Positions 8,738 through 17,369 of a stretch of 64,000 nucleotides of DNA are shown here, piece after piece. The DNA is from Polyangium fumosum (GTDB taxonomy: Bacteria > Myxococcota_A > Polyangia > Polyangiales > Polyangiaceae): NCBI RefSeq assembly GCF_005144585.1, contig NZ_SSMQ01000005.1, positions 124,001 through 188,000 of the forward strand. Reading direction: 5' to 3'. Both the position numbers and the translations under genes were made by a program. Under the pieces are notes generated by a model that had not been told where the DNA came from, did no database searches, and was given only the letters and a program-made list of their open reading frames with translations. Numbering within the stretch: the first letter of the stretch is position 1; every line of letters starts with the position of its first letter.

Positions 8738-9499
8738 TCACGCGGCGAGAAAGCCGCCGTCGACCGGCAGAGGCGCGCCGGTCACGTACCCCGCGCTGTC
8801 GGAGCACAACCAGAGCACGGCGCCTGCAATCTCCTCCGCGGTGGCCATCCGCGACATCGGATGCTGCGCGACGAGGTTTTGGACGATCTCGGGGGCAAAC
8901 GTCTCGAACTGGCGCATGCTGGGCGTCGCGGTGACGCCCGCACAAATCGCATTGACGCGGATTCCCCGGGTCGCATACTCCAGCGCCACCGACCGCGTCA
9001 TTCCGATGACCGCGTGCTTGGAGGCGACGTACGCGTGCTGCGCAGGCCTCCCGGCCATCCCGAAAATCGAGCTGATGTTGACGATGGAACCTCCTCCCGA
9101 CGCAATCATCGCCGGGATCTCATGGCGCATGGCGAGCCATACCCCCCGGGCATTGACGGCCATGACGTCGTCCCACACGCCCTGATCGGTGGCGTCGAGC
9201 GGAGCCATGTCCCCGCCGCCGGCGCAGTTCACCGCAAAATCGAGCCGGCCCAAATGCTTCACGGTCTCTTCCACGGCACGCGACACCGCGGCCTCGTCCC
9301 GCACGTCGGTCGGGACGAAAAGAGCGCGCCCGCCCTCGGCTCGCAGCGCCGTGCAGGCCTCACGTCCCGCGTTTTCCCCGCGGGCGGCGATGGCGACACA
9401 CGCGCCCGCCCGCGTGAATCCGCGCGCCGAAGCGAGCCCGATGCCCGAGCTGCCGCCGATGACGAGCGCGACGCGCCCCGAGAAATCGAATCGGATCAT
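8738..9499 (-). CDS. Short-chain dehydrogenase/reductase
   Basis: A 253-residue SDR of the FabG-like kind. The cofactor loop GGSSGIG is at residues 15-21, NCAG at 91-94 (Cys replaces the usual second Asn), Ser143, and the YVASK motif with Tyr157 and Lys161. The C-terminal segment GYVTGAPLPVDGGF is the standard FabG ending. The substrate is unknown. The start codon directly follows the TGA of the TetR gene (TGAATG), so translation is coupled to the regulator. The phytochelatin synthase gene follows 20 bases downstream. The operon context suggests a detoxification role. This is inference. Confidence 0.94.
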   Translation of the reverse strand: MIRFDFSGRVALVIGGSSGIGLASARGFTRAGACVAIAARGENAGREACTALRAEGGRALFVPTDVRDEAAVSRAVEETVKHLGRLDFAVNCAGGGDMAPLDATDQGVWDDVMAVNARGVWLAMRHEIPAMIASGGGSIVNISSIFGMAGRPAQHAYVASKHAVIGMTRSVALEYATRGIRVNAICAGVTATPSMRQFETFAPEIVQNLVAQHPMSRMATAEEIAGAVLWLCSDSAGYVTGAPLPVDGGFLAA

Positions 9500-10180
9500 T
9501 CACGTTTCCTTTCGGCGCTCGGGCTTCCCCGAGCCCAAGCCTTTTCGAATAAAGTCGACGGCCTGATGGGCCAGCGCTCGACGGCGCTTGGGCCCGAGCC
9601 GCTTGCGGAGGGAATCCGATGCCAGCACTTCGTGGAGCTCGGCCCCGAGCTCCTGGAGCACCACGTCGGTCAATCCAGGGCCGATGATCGTGGCTACGAG
9701 GCGCGTCGCCACATCCAAATCGGGCGCATGGAGCGCGCCGCGCTCGGCGCCGACTTCGAGCACGGCCCGGAGCTCCTGAAGGCCTGCTTCGCAGATGGCC
9801 TTGTGCAGGCCGCGGACCTCCGGATTCGCCGTCGGATCGGCCGCAGCCGCAGAGAGCCGGGCGAGGCGCGGGTGCTCGACGAGGAACGCCATGCCACGCT
9901 CGACGAAGTCATCGAAACGCGTCCAGAAATCGCCTTCCGGGCTCGGCATTCCGACGAACGCGCGCTTTAGGCGCGGCGCCTCCTCGGTGAGGAGCCATCG
10001 GTAAAGGTCAAGCTTGTCTTCGAAGTATTGATAGACGCTGCCTTTGGGGATGTTCGCGCGGCGCGCGATCTGCGACAGCGATGCCTCGGCGTACGTCCGA
10101 TCGGCGAACTCGGCGATGGCCTCGTGCACGAGACGCGCGCGCCTCTCCTCGGGGAGCCGGAAAAATGTGCTCTTCGGCAT
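9500..10180 (-). CDS. TetR-family transcriptional repressor
   Basis: A 226-residue regulator. Residues ~10-60 are the TetR helix-turn-helix (ASLSQIARRANIPKGSVYQYFEDKLDLYRWL). The rest is a helical ligand-binding domain of normal size, ending in a basic tail. The ATG at 10180 lies only about 5 bases after the predicted transcription start, so the message is nearly leaderless. Two copies of a GACCGATCGGTC-type palindrome lie in the promoter just upstream, so it probably represses its own operon, including the SDR and phytochelatin synthase genes. The ligand is unknown. Confidence 0.95.
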   Translation of the reverse strand: MPKSTFFRLPEERRARLVHEAIAEFADRTYAEASLSQIARRANIPKGSVYQYFEDKLDLYRWLLTEEAPRLKRAFVGMPSPEGDFWTRFDDFVERGMAFLVEHPRLARLSAAAADPTANPEVRGLHKAICEAGLQELRAVLEVGAERGALHAPDLDVATRLVATIIGPGLTDVVLQELGAELHEVLASDSLRKRLGPKRRRALAHQAVDFIRKGLGSGKPERRKET

Positions 10181-10182
10181 GC

Positions 10183-10220
10183 GACCGATCAGTCATATGA
10201 CCGATCGGTCGTACTGTCAA
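10183..10220 (-). promoter_or_regulatory. TetR operon promoter with two overlapping operators
   Basis: Read on the minus strand, TTGACA (10220-10215) and TATGAC (10197-10192) form a -35/-10 pair with a 17-base spacer. The perfect 12-base palindrome GACCGATCGGTC (10199-10210) fills the spacer. A second copy with one mismatch, GACCGATCAGTC (10183-10194), covers the -10 and the start site. The copies are 16 bases apart. This is the expected geometry for tight autorepression by the adjacent TetR protein. Assigning that protein to these sites is inference. Confidence 0.8.
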
Positions 10221-10319
10221 GGATGCCGTGGACGCCCGGCCGGCACGCGTCCGAGGCGCCCGCGACGTCGTGGGGCAACTTCGCGGGAATAGACGCAGGC
10301 GCGGCCGGATTCTGGCGTG

Positions 10320-10985
10320 ATGGCCGAACCTCTTTCTGCTCACCCTTCCACCCCTCCCCCTGCGCCTTCGTCCTCGCCGTCGCCACTGTCGCGCCCGCGT
10401 CGCCGCCGTCACGTCCTCAAAGAGTTTCTGCCGATGGGCGTCGCCGCTGCCGTCATGCTCATGGCGCGGACCTCGCTCGCCGACCATTACGTCGTGCCGA
10501 GCGGCTCGATGGAGCCGACGGTCCAGGTCGGCGACCGTATCCTCGTCGACAAACGCGCGTTCGGAATTCGTTTGCCCGTGATCGACACGTATATCCTGCC
10601 GCTCGCTGAGCCGAAGCCAGGGGACGTGGTCGTCCTGGCGTCGCCCGAAAACGACAGCACGTTATTGAAGCGGGTCGTTGCGGGGCCTGGAGACATGATC
10701 GCCGTGAAGGGCGGCCGCGTCACGCTCAATGGGCTGAAAGCACCCGTCACGCACGAGCGCGGCGGCGCCTGGGAGGCGCTCGGCGAGACGCGCCACCCCC
10801 TGCGCCTCGGCGGTCCGGATTTCGGCCCCGTGCGCGTCCCCGACGGCCATTACCTCGTTATGGGCGACAATCGCGGAAACAGCCACGACGGCCGGCTCTT
10901 CGGCTTCGTCGCGCGCGACGCGATCCGCGGGCGCGCCGTACGCGTGTTCCTCCGCAACGGCGATTTCACCTGGAAAACGCTCTAG
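10320..10985 (+). CDS. lepB: Signal peptidase I
   Basis: A 221-residue membrane-bound serine/lysine peptidase that removes signal peptides on the outer face of the inner membrane. After a Pro/Ser-rich and then Arg-rich cytoplasmic start (RPRRRRHVLKE), residues ~34-54 form the membrane anchor. The catalytic Ser63 lies in PSGSMEPT and the general-base Lys117 in LLKRVVAGPGD. Box D/E is seen as GHYLVMGDNRGNSHDGR. A GTG at 10317 directly before the ATG is an alternative start. The protein is of normal bacterial length. It converges with the histidine kinase gene and the ends overlap by four bases. Confidence 0.95.
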   Translation: MAEPLSAHPSTPPPAPSSSPSPLSRPRRRRHVLKEFLPMGVAAAVMLMARTSLADHYVVPSGSMEPTVQVGDRILVDKRAFGIRLPVIDTYILPLAEPKPGDVVVLASPENDSTLLKRVVAGPGDMIAVKGGRVTLNGLKAPVTHERGGAWEALGETRHPLRLGGPDFGPVRVPDGHYLVMGDNRGNSHDGRLFGFVARDAIRGRAVRVFLRNGDFTWKTL

Positions 10986-13489
10986 CCCGTCCGTCGCCTC
11001 GAATCATCCACGGGGCATACCGCAATCCCACCTAGATCCTGCACGTCGCATACCTCCTCGGCCCCGGACGTCCGAGCGTCGGAAATGGGGAGCCGGACGG
11101 CGAACGTCGCGCCCATTCCTTCACCGGCGCTCGTCACGCCCACGGTGCCGCCATGGAGCTCGACCAGGTTCTTCACGATGGCAAGGCCGAGGCCGAGGCC
11201 GCCGTGCTCGCGCGTCGTCGAGCTGTCGGCCTGGCGAAACCGCTCGAAGACGTACGGCATGAACTCGGGTTTGATGCCTTGCCCCGTATCGGTGACGGTG
11301 ATCTCGGCATCACCATCCACGCGGTCGAGCGTGACCTGCACCTTCCCGCCGCTCGGGGTGAATTTGACGGCATTGGTCACGAGGTTCGAGACGACCTGTT
11401 GCAGCCGGTTCGGATCCCCCCGCACCCTCCCCGAAAAAGGTCTCGACTGGGATTCGAGCTGGATCTGCTTTGCCGCAGCCGAAGGAGCGACAGACGAGAG
11501 GACGAGCGCGACCACATCGTGCAGGTCCACCGCTCGCATGTCCAGGTGCGCCTTCCCGGAGTTGATCCGGCCCATGTCGAGCAGGTCCTCGATGAGCTGT
11601 GTCAGGGCGCGGGCATTGCGATCGATGGCCATGAACCCCCTGTGGAGGTCCTGGTCCTTGCCGTTTGCCCAGCGGCGTAACACCTGCGACCAACCGAGAA
11701 TGGCAGTGAGCGGGGTGCGGAGTTCGTGGCTCACCGTCGAAAGGAATTCATCTTTGAGGCGGCTCGCGCGCTCGGCGTCCGCGCGGGCGGCCCGCTCGCT
11801 CTTCAGCAATCGCTCGCGCTCGTTCTCGGCTCGCTTGCGTGCCGTGATATCCATTCCGGAAGGGATCAGATGGGTGACGTGCCCCTCATCGTCGCGCAGC
11901 GGCGCGAGCTGAAAGTCGACGCAGATGAGTGAATCACCCGCCATACGCGCCGTCACGTCGAACCGAACGACCTCGCCGCGCCTGGCGCGGGCCATGGCGT
12001 CGTGGAGCCGCGCCTGCGCTTCGGGCAAACCGCTCCACCAATAACAATCCCAAAATCTCTTTCCGAGGACATCGGCGGCAGAGATGTTCGCCGCTTCGAG
12101 CGGCGCGCGATTGCACTGGAGAAGCGTTCCGTCGAGGGCCATTACGCCCACGAATGCGAACAGGTTATCGAGGACACGGCGGACGTGCGCTTCGCTCTCG
12201 TGCAAAGCCGCCTCGGCGAGCTTCCGCTCCGTGATGTCCCGGACGACCCCGAGCATCACGAGCTCGTCCCCCTTGTATTCGATGGCCCCGCTCGATTCCA
12301 GCCACACGACGGTACCGTCGGCGTGGATGACGCGATATTCATCCTTGTAGGAATGGGGACCACTCCCTCCGGACCGAGCCTGCTCGATGGCCTCGTTGAC
12401 CGTCTTTCGGGCCAGCTCGCGGTCGTCTGGATGGACGCTCTCGATCCACCGCTCGTAATCGACCATGCAGCCCCCTCGATGGCCATAAAGCTCGCAGGCC
12501 TCCGTGGTCCAAAAGGTCCTCCCCGTCGTGAGGTTCCACGTCCAGACGCCGGTCCGCCCCGCTCGGCTGGCGAGGCGCAGCCGTTCCTCGTTCTCGCGGA
12601 GCACCTCGCCCCTTCGCCATTCGTCCACGACGACGGCCAGGACGAGCGTGGTCATTGCGGCCACGGCGACGAATTGCTGGAGAAGCACGAGCTGGAAATG
12701 ATCTGCGAGGGTGGCAAATGCCCCATACCCTGCCGTCGTGCCCCAGACGGCGGCTGCGGCCACCGGGAGCATGGCCGTCGTCGCGCCCCGCACGCCCCCC
12801 GCCAACGCCCCCCACATGAGCGCCGGGAAAATCGCCCATGCGAGGGGGAGGCGGGGCACGTGAGGCCCGAAGATCAACCATGCGACGCTCCCGGCCGTCA
12901 CTGTGCTCAACAAGAGTTGTAGCCACCACCGAAGGCTCCGGCCAATCGGCTCGCTGCGCGTCCAGCTCAACACGAGGGGCGCGACGACCAGTACGCCCGC
13001 CACATTGCCCGCCCACCAGTTGAGCCACAACACGGGAGCCCACGCGAATGCATGCGCAACCACGCTGGCGAGCGCGACACTCCCGATGGTGGCGCCGACG
13101 GCCGAGCTGACGAGGCCGGCGCCGATCAAGGCCAGCACGTCGCGCAGGCGCGTCAGCGCGAGCCGGATACGAACGCGCTCCAGGATCCAGGCTCCGACCA
13201 CGGCAGCGAGCGCGTTTCCCATCGCAATGGTGGCCTGGGCCCAGAACGGAAGGGCACGCCCGTCCACGAGAAATTCCACCAGCCTGCCGGCGAACACGGC
13301 CGGCCATAAGCGCCGACCGCCGAGCAAAAGGCCGGCGAGGGCGACCCCCGCAGCGGGGAACACCGGCGAGCCCGCGCCGCGAACCGTCGCCCACCGCAGC
13401 CCCCAGTCCGCGAGGAGGAAGTAACTCGTGAACAACGCGGCGGCAGAACCAAGGGTGCGGGACCAGTCCGCCTTACCGCTTTTTCCCAT
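10982..13489 (-). CDS. Sensor histidine kinase (MASE1-PAS-PAS-HisKA-HATPase)
   Basis: An 835-residue inner-membrane sensor kinase. Residues ~10-300 contain about eight to ten hydrophobic spans with the MASE1 signature (FPAAGVALAGLLLGGRRLWPAVFAG). A PAS/PAC pair follows at ~315-430 (WTWNLTTGRTFWT to VVRDITERKLAE) and a second PAS at ~445-560. A coiled linker leads to HisKA with the phospho-acceptor His588 (STVSHELRTPLTA). The HATPase domain shows the N box (NLVTNAVKF), DTGQGIKP and GLGLGLAIV. There is no attached receiver domain and no response regulator gene next to it, so it is an orphan kinase. GGGGTAGG lies upstream of the ATG. Confidence 0.94.
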   Translation of the reverse strand: MGKSGKADWSRTLGSAAALFTSYFLLADWGLRWATVRGAGSPVFPAAGVALAGLLLGGRRLWPAVFAGRLVEFLVDGRALPFWAQATIAMGNALAAVVGAWILERVRIRLALTRLRDVLALIGAGLVSSAVGATIGSVALASVVAHAFAWAPVLWLNWWAGNVAGVLVVAPLVLSWTRSEPIGRSLRWWLQLLLSTVTAGSVAWLIFGPHVPRLPLAWAIFPALMWGALAGGVRGATTAMLPVAAAAVWGTTAGYGAFATLADHFQLVLLQQFVAVAAMTTLVLAVVVDEWRRGEVLRENEERLRLASRAGRTGVWTWNLTTGRTFWTTEACELYGHRGGCMVDYERWIESVHPDDRELARKTVNEAIEQARSGGSGPHSYKDEYRVIHADGTVVWLESSGAIEYKGDELVMLGVVRDITERKLAEAALHESEAHVRRVLDNLFAFVGVMALDGTLLQCNRAPLEAANISAADVLGKRFWDCYWWSGLPEAQARLHDAMARARRGEVVRFDVTARMAGDSLICVDFQLAPLRDDEGHVTHLIPSGMDITARKRAENERERLLKSERAARADAERASRLKDEFLSTVSHELRTPLTAILGWSQVLRRWANGKDQDLHRGFMAIDRNARALTQLIEDLLDMGRINSGKAHLDMRAVDLHDVVALVLSSVAPSAAAKQIQLESQSRPFSGRVRGDPNRLQQVVSNLVTNAVKFTPSGGKVQVTLDRVDGDAEITVTDTGQGIKPEFMPYVFERFRQADSSTTREHGGLGLGLAIVKNLVELHGGTVGVTSAGEGMGATFAVRLPISDARTSGAEEVCDVQDLGGIAVCPVDDSRRRTG

Positions 13490-13613
13490 GCGCCTACCCC
13501 ACCGCTTCGTAATGCGCAGCGCCTGGAGTTGCCTCTGCCGTTCGTGGTGGTGTGGGAAGAATTTCGCCGGTCGAGCCGTGCAGCCCGTTCGTTTCGCGGG
13601 AAGCCGAGCGACG

Positions 13614-13739
13614 TCAGCGCTCGAGGAGCCACGCCATGGCTTTGGCTATGATCTCGTCGATGTTGTCCGAATCGTGATGCCCCGCGCCGGGTACCCCACG
13701 GCCAAGGTCCGACCGATCACCGTGCGCGGACGTGACCAT
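13614..13739 (-). CDS. Candidate 41-residue peptide downstream of the radical SAM gene
   Basis: A short frame starts at the ATG at 13739, inside the last 23 bases of the radical SAM gene, and ends at 13614. The C-terminal part (DNIDEIIAKAMAWLLER) would make an amphipathic helix, and the middle is Gly/His/Asp-rich. There is no Shine-Dalgarno sequence and no Cys. It could be translated by coupling to the gene above and could be a substrate of that enzyme. It could equally be a chance frame. The frame stays open upstream to 13838, but there it runs across the radical SAM gene in another phase. Confidence 0.25.
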   Translation of the reverse strand: MVTSAHGDRSDLGRGVPGAGHHDSDNIDEIIAKAMAWLLER

Positions 13740-15069
13740 TGGCGCGGTGGATGCCGGTCCGTGGCAGTACGCCCATTTTCTCGGCGACTTCCACGTTGAT
13801 GGCGTGAATCGCCGCCTGATCGTCCGCGGCCACGCCACGCTCGTGCATGGTCCGGGCGATCATGTTGATCGCCACGCGCACGCTGCAGGCGTGCCCGATG
13901 CTCCCGCCAAAGACCTCGGGCTTCATGAAACGAAGGTGCGCGCCAACACGCCGCTCGGCGTGCAGCTTGTAAACGAACGCGTCCTGCATGTGATTGAGCA
14001 GCTCGACGATGTCCCGCTCATGCACGTTGCCGTACCCGTCGCCGCCCTCGATCAGAGGGCAGAGCGCGATCTCGCCCGTCGCCTTGATACGCAACGTGGG
14101 GGCGGGGCGGAAAAAGTTCTTGCAGCGGAGTTCATCATTGGTGAACGCCGCGAGATCGCCGCGTGAGCGCCGGAGCTTCACGCCCCCGCCAACGTCGATG
14201 AAATTGCTCACGTAATTGGAGTCGTCCAGCACGAGCCGCTGCGCAGCCGTGAGATCGTCCGGCTCGGGACCATAGATGCGCCGCGAGAGGCCGGCCATCC
14301 ACGGTCGCGTCTCCGCGCGGGAGGAGCCCATGCCGACCACGAGAGACACGCGTGGTTCGAGGCCGGCGTCGCGCACCTTGTCGAGCCCTTCGATCACGCG
14401 ATCGTAGAGGCCCGGCACCCCGCGGCAAGCGTCGTGCACCGCGGCAGGGCCGTCGAGGCTGACAATGACGTGGGTGAGGCCGCGCGCCCGGAGATCACCC
14501 AGATATTCGCGATCGTCGGCATAACGTTTTCCCGCCGCGCGAAAGTTCGTTTCGCCGAAGAACCACCCGCTCGTGATGACGGACGCGTGCGTGCCACCCT
14601 GCGCACGGATGTACGCGACGAGATCCAGCCATCCCTTACCGTACAGCGTGACCTCGCCGCCGATGAAATCGAAGCGGCCCAGGCCGAGCGGCACGACGGC
14701 GTCGACGACCCGCCGGAGCCGCGTCGGATCGGCCTCGGCGTGCGCTTCCAGGTTCCAATTGCGGCAATGATTGCAATCGAGGTTGCAGACCGTCGTGTAC
14801 TCGAAGACCACGCGCCGGAGGTGCTCCAGCGGGTTGCGATCGTAACGCAGGCGGGCGGCGTCACGATCCATGCCCTCGGGGGCCGGCTCGATCATCCCGC
14901 GCGCGACGAGCGCCGAGAGTTCGGGGCTTTCGTCCTCGTCGAGGACGCCGCGAGAGAAGATCCGACCGAGCCGCCCCACGTCGTCCGCTTCGAGGGCCTG
15001 GTCGAGCGCGCCCGAGCGCGCGAGGTGCACGAGGTAGCGGTGCCCGTAGTTGCTGAGAATGAAGCGCAT
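13717..15069 (-). CDS. Radical SAM protein with SPASM-like C-terminus
   Basis: A 450-residue enzyme. The radical SAM cluster motif is Cys95-x3-Cys99-x2-Cys102 (CNLDCNHC), which binds a 4Fe-4S cluster and S-adenosylmethionine. FIGGEVTLYG is the usual second motif. In the C-terminal third further Cys residues (RCKNFF, ALCPLIEGGDGYGNV, GHACSV) resemble a SPASM or twitch auxiliary cluster site, as in peptide- or protein-modifying members. The ~90-residue N-terminal extension could be a recognition domain. GGGAGG lies 6 bases before the ATG. It follows a phosphoesterase gene by 75 bases on the same strand. The substrate is unknown; the only nearby peptide candidate is the weak frame at 13614-13739. 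Confidence 0.88.
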   Translation of the reverse strand: MRFILSNYGHRYLVHLARSGALDQALEADDVGRLGRIFSRGVLDEDESPELSALVARGMIEPAPEGMDRDAARLRYDRNPLEHLRRVVFEYTTVCNLDCNHCRNWNLEAHAEADPTRLRRVVDAVVPLGLGRFDFIGGEVTLYGKGWLDLVAYIRAQGGTHASVITSGWFFGETNFRAAGKRYADDREYLGDLRARGLTHVIVSLDGPAAVHDACRGVPGLYDRVIEGLDKVRDAGLEPRVSLVVGMGSSRAETRPWMAGLSRRIYGPEPDDLTAAQRLVLDDSNYVSNFIDVGGGVKLRRSRGDLAAFTNDELRCKNFFRPAPTLRIKATGEIALCPLIEGGDGYGNVHERDIVELLNHMQDAFVYKLHAERRVGAHLRFMKPEVFGGSIGHACSVRVAINMIARTMHERGVAADDQAAIHAINVEVAEKMGVLPRTGIHRANGHVRAR

Positions 15070-15144
15070 CGACGCCTCCCACGCGGAGCATCGGAGTCTA
15101 CTCGGTTTCAGCCTCGGGCGCGACGAGATCCAGCGAGTTCCCGC

Positions 15145-15969
15145 TCATCCAGCCACGAGCCGCAAGAGAGGCAACTCCGGCCTGCAGGTGAACCGCACGG
15201 GCAGAACACTCGTGCCGATGCCGCGGCTCACGTAAATGGGCCCCTTGGCCGTCGTATACATCCCCGATCGAAAGCGCCCCGATCCGGGCGGGAGCCATAG
15301 CGGCGCGCCGAAGGCCCGCACCTGTCCGCCATGCGTGTGTCCCGAGAGGCCGAGGTCGAAGCGCGGCGCGTCGCTGGGCAGCTCATCGAAAATGCCAGGC
15401 GCGTGCGTGAGAAACAGCCGCGCGGGTCCGGGGGGCGGGGCGCGCAACGCGGCGGAGAGATCGTCGTGCCCGCTGCAAAAATCGTCCGTGGCCACGACGG
15501 CAATGCCGCTCGTGAGCCGCGTGGATTCGTTTCCGAGGAGCCTCGCGCCGACACGCACGAATGCCCGACGAAGGTCGTCCATCGGGACCTCGCCCCAGTG
15601 CTCCCAGTTCCCGACCGTCGCGACCACCTCGCGTCCCGTCGCGGCGAGCGCGCGGCAGAACTCCGAGAGCACGGCGAGCGCATTCGGATCCTCGACCGAG
15701 TCGCCGGTCAAGACGACGAGGTTTGGCTGGAACGACTTCATCGCCGCCAAAACGGCGTCGTGCACATGTCCGAGCGAACGCAGATGCAAATCTGAGAGGT
15801 GGGCGATGCGGAAGCCCTCGAGGCCCCGCGGGAGGCCTGGGACGGGGATGTCGTGCTCGACGATCTCCACCCAGGCAGGCTCGATCACGAGGGCATCGAG
15901 CGCGGCGATCCCGACCGCACAACAACCCGCGACGCGCAGAAGGTCTCGTCGCGTCAGGCGCTTCTGCAT
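15145..15969 (-). CDS. Metallophosphoesterase, Tat-exported (YkuE-like)
   Basis: A 274-residue calcineurin-like phosphoesterase. The ATG at 15969 gives a Tat signal with twin Arg (RRDLLRVAG) and a hydrophobic stretch, so the enzyme is probably folded in the cytoplasm and then exported or anchored. The di-metal motifs appear in order: HLSDLHL, LTGDSVEDPN, GNWEHWG (Trp where GNHD/E is usual), LTHAPG and LSGHTHGGQ. Relatives include UDP-2,3-diacylglucosamine-type and other periplasmic phosphodiesterases, so the substrate is uncertain. An open frame continues upstream to 17292, but the extension is antisense to two other genes and does not read as protein. Confidence 0.93.
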   Translation of the reverse strand: MQKRLTRRDLLRVAGCCAVGIAALDALVIEPAWVEIVEHDIPVPGLPRGLEGFRIAHLSDLHLRSLGHVHDAVLAAMKSFQPNLVVLTGDSVEDPNALAVLSEFCRALAATGREVVATVGNWEHWGEVPMDDLRRAFVRVGARLLGNESTRLTSGIAVVATDDFCSGHDDLSAALRAPPPGPARLFLTHAPGIFDELPSDAPRFDLGLSGHTHGGQVRAFGAPLWLPPGSGRFRSGMYTTAKGPIYVSRGIGTSVLPVRFTCRPELPLLRLVAG

Positions 15970-16068
15970 CCGAGATCCTAGCAGTCTCAACGGCCCCGCG
16001 CCCGTACCGCAGGAAAACGCCGCCGACGGGGTTGCGCGCCGGGGTCTGTCCCGGTACCGTTCGCTGCC

Positions 16069-16482
16069 ATGAACCACAAGGCCCAAGGACGCTTCGATAT
16101 CGCCCGCACCGCCGAACCGCCCTACGATACCCGCGAAGGTGCCACGCTCGGGCGCAGCCGCTTTGAGAAACGATTCGAGGGCGGGCTCGTGGCCACGAGC
16201 ATCGTGGAGATGATCAGCGCGGTGTCTGGCGTGAAGGGCTCGGCCGGATACGTGGCGATCGAGCGCGTGGAAGGCGCCCTCGAAGGGCGCGCTGGGAGCT
16301 TCGTGCTGCAACACAGCGGCACGATGGACCGCGGGGCCGCCTCGCTTTCGGTGACCGTGGTGCCCGATACCGCCACGGGCGCCCTCACGGGGCTGCGCGG
16401 CCGAATGCAAATCGACATTGTGGGCGGCGAACACCGATACACGTTCGATTACGATCTGCCTGCCGAACCCACGGCTCTGTGA
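16069..16482 (+). CDS. DUF3224 family protein
   Basis: A 137-residue cytoplasmic protein that matches my memory of the DUF3224 family: small beta-barrel proteins with a SAGYVAIERVEG segment, FVLQHSGTM in the middle and a short acidic end. No catalytic residues are known for the family. It starts at ATG 16069, divergent from the phosphoesterase gene with about 100 bases between them. No partner is suggested by the neighbourhood. Confidence 0.85.
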   Translation: MNHKAQGRFDIARTAEPPYDTREGATLGRSRFEKRFEGGLVATSIVEMISAVSGVKGSAGYVAIERVEGALEGRAGSFVLQHSGTMDRGAASLSVTVVPDTATGALTGLRGRMQIDIVGGEHRYTFDYDLPAEPTAL

Positions 16483-16556
16483 CGCGTAGACGAGCCGTTT
16501 GAGTTCGTGGACTCCGTCGAATGCCGACCGCAGGCCGAGCTGAATGCTGGACCTAT

Positions 16557-17123
16557 CTAGCAATGGGTCTTGGCGCAGGCGCGATCGCTGCACACATAAC
16601 ACCTCGCGCCCCCGTCGAGCCAAGTGACCTTGCAGTAGCCCGTGGTCCCGAAGGGTACGTGGCACTGGATCGACATCTCGCTCGGGCCGGGCGCGGAGCT
16701 CTGCAGGTCCTCCAGCGCGTAAAGCATGCTCGCGCCATACGCAGGATCGCAACCGACGAGCCCCCCGGCCGCGTGGATGCCGCAAGCCGCCAGCGTCGCG
16801 TCGTCTGTGATCTTGTCGCCCAGTTTGTACGCGACGAACGGTTTCGGTCCGTCGGCGGTGGCGACGTACTTGATGCCGTCGCTGGTCGTTGCGATGCGGA
16901 TGTAACCCGCTGCATCGCCATAATGACGTCCCACGGCAGCGAGACGATCCGAACGCGAACTCGTCACCCGGGCGAGGGCAGTGCTCGCCGCGAGAAGGAC
17001 GAAGAGTCCGAGCGCGCCTAGCTTCTTCAGGGGCGTTCTGCGTGTGGGAGTTTTCAATGCACGGCCCCGTCTCGCACAGGACGTGCCAGGCGAGGACAAC
17101 GGGCGGCGATGGGCACTTGTCAT
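16557..17123 (-). CDS. Hypothetical secreted cysteine-rich protein
   Basis: A 188-residue protein of unknown family. A basic stretch followed by LGALGLFVLLAASTALA is a signal peptide with cleavage near ALA|RV. Its placement ~50 residues from the ATG at 17123 suggests that translation may really begin at the TTG at 17057, giving 166 residues. The mature protein holds several Cys. Five are crowded at the C-terminus (GYCKV, RCYVC, ACAKTHC), suggesting disulfides outside the cytoplasm. The tail before the stop is very Cys-dense for this genome. Confidence 0.7.
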   Translation of the reverse strand: MTSAHRRPLSSPGTSCARRGRALKTPTRRTPLKKLGALGLFVLLAASTALARVTSSRSDRLAAVGRHYGDAAGYIRIATTSDGIKYVATADGPKPFVAYKLGDKITDDATLAACGIHAAGGLVGCDPAYGASMLYALEDLQSSAPGPSEMSIQCHVPFGTTGYCKVTWLDGGARCYVCSDRACAKTHC

Positions 17124-17163
17124 TCCGGTCTACGAGCCCCCGATGTCCGGCGCGCAGAAGCGC

Positions 17164-17270
17164 TGTCACGAAGGCGAAACACTGGGTGTCACGGCGGCGT
17201 GACAGTGTCGCGGCGCCGTGTCTCGCGGGGCGGGGCTGCGGCGCATGTTCCATGCGATGGAGCATGCGCC
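17164..17270. promoter_or_regulatory. Cluster of inverted repeats between two secreted-protein genes
   Basis: Three elements lie in the 246-base divergent gap. TGTCACG at 17164 is repeated at 17187, where it is part of a perfect palindrome TGTCACGGCGGCGTGACA (17187-17204). Further on, a 31-base inverted repeat has 14-base arms at 17240-17253 and 17257-17270 with one mismatch and a GCG loop. Downstream a possible promoter is TATGAT at 17302. TGGCATGGGTCTTGTT (17287-17302) is only a poor sigma54-like match because the -12 GC is GT. These look like binding sites for dimeric regulators. The regulator is unknown. Confidence 0.5.
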
Positions 17271-17369
17271 CAATCGCCTTTCGGCCTGGCATGGGTCTTG
17301 TTATGATGGGTCGTATCCACGCGACGGATGAAGACGTCGCCTGAACTTCAACTCAAGGACTTGACTGCC

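Noticed and set aside
15970..17292. N-terminal extension of the metallophosphoesterase gene
   Set aside because: The open frame crosses two other genes in antisense. The Tat signal at 15969 marks the real start.
17287..17302. Sigma54 promoter before the 17370 lipoprotein
   Set aside because: The -12 GC is GT and the -24 has a second mismatch, and an overlapping TATGAT gives an equally good ordinary -10.
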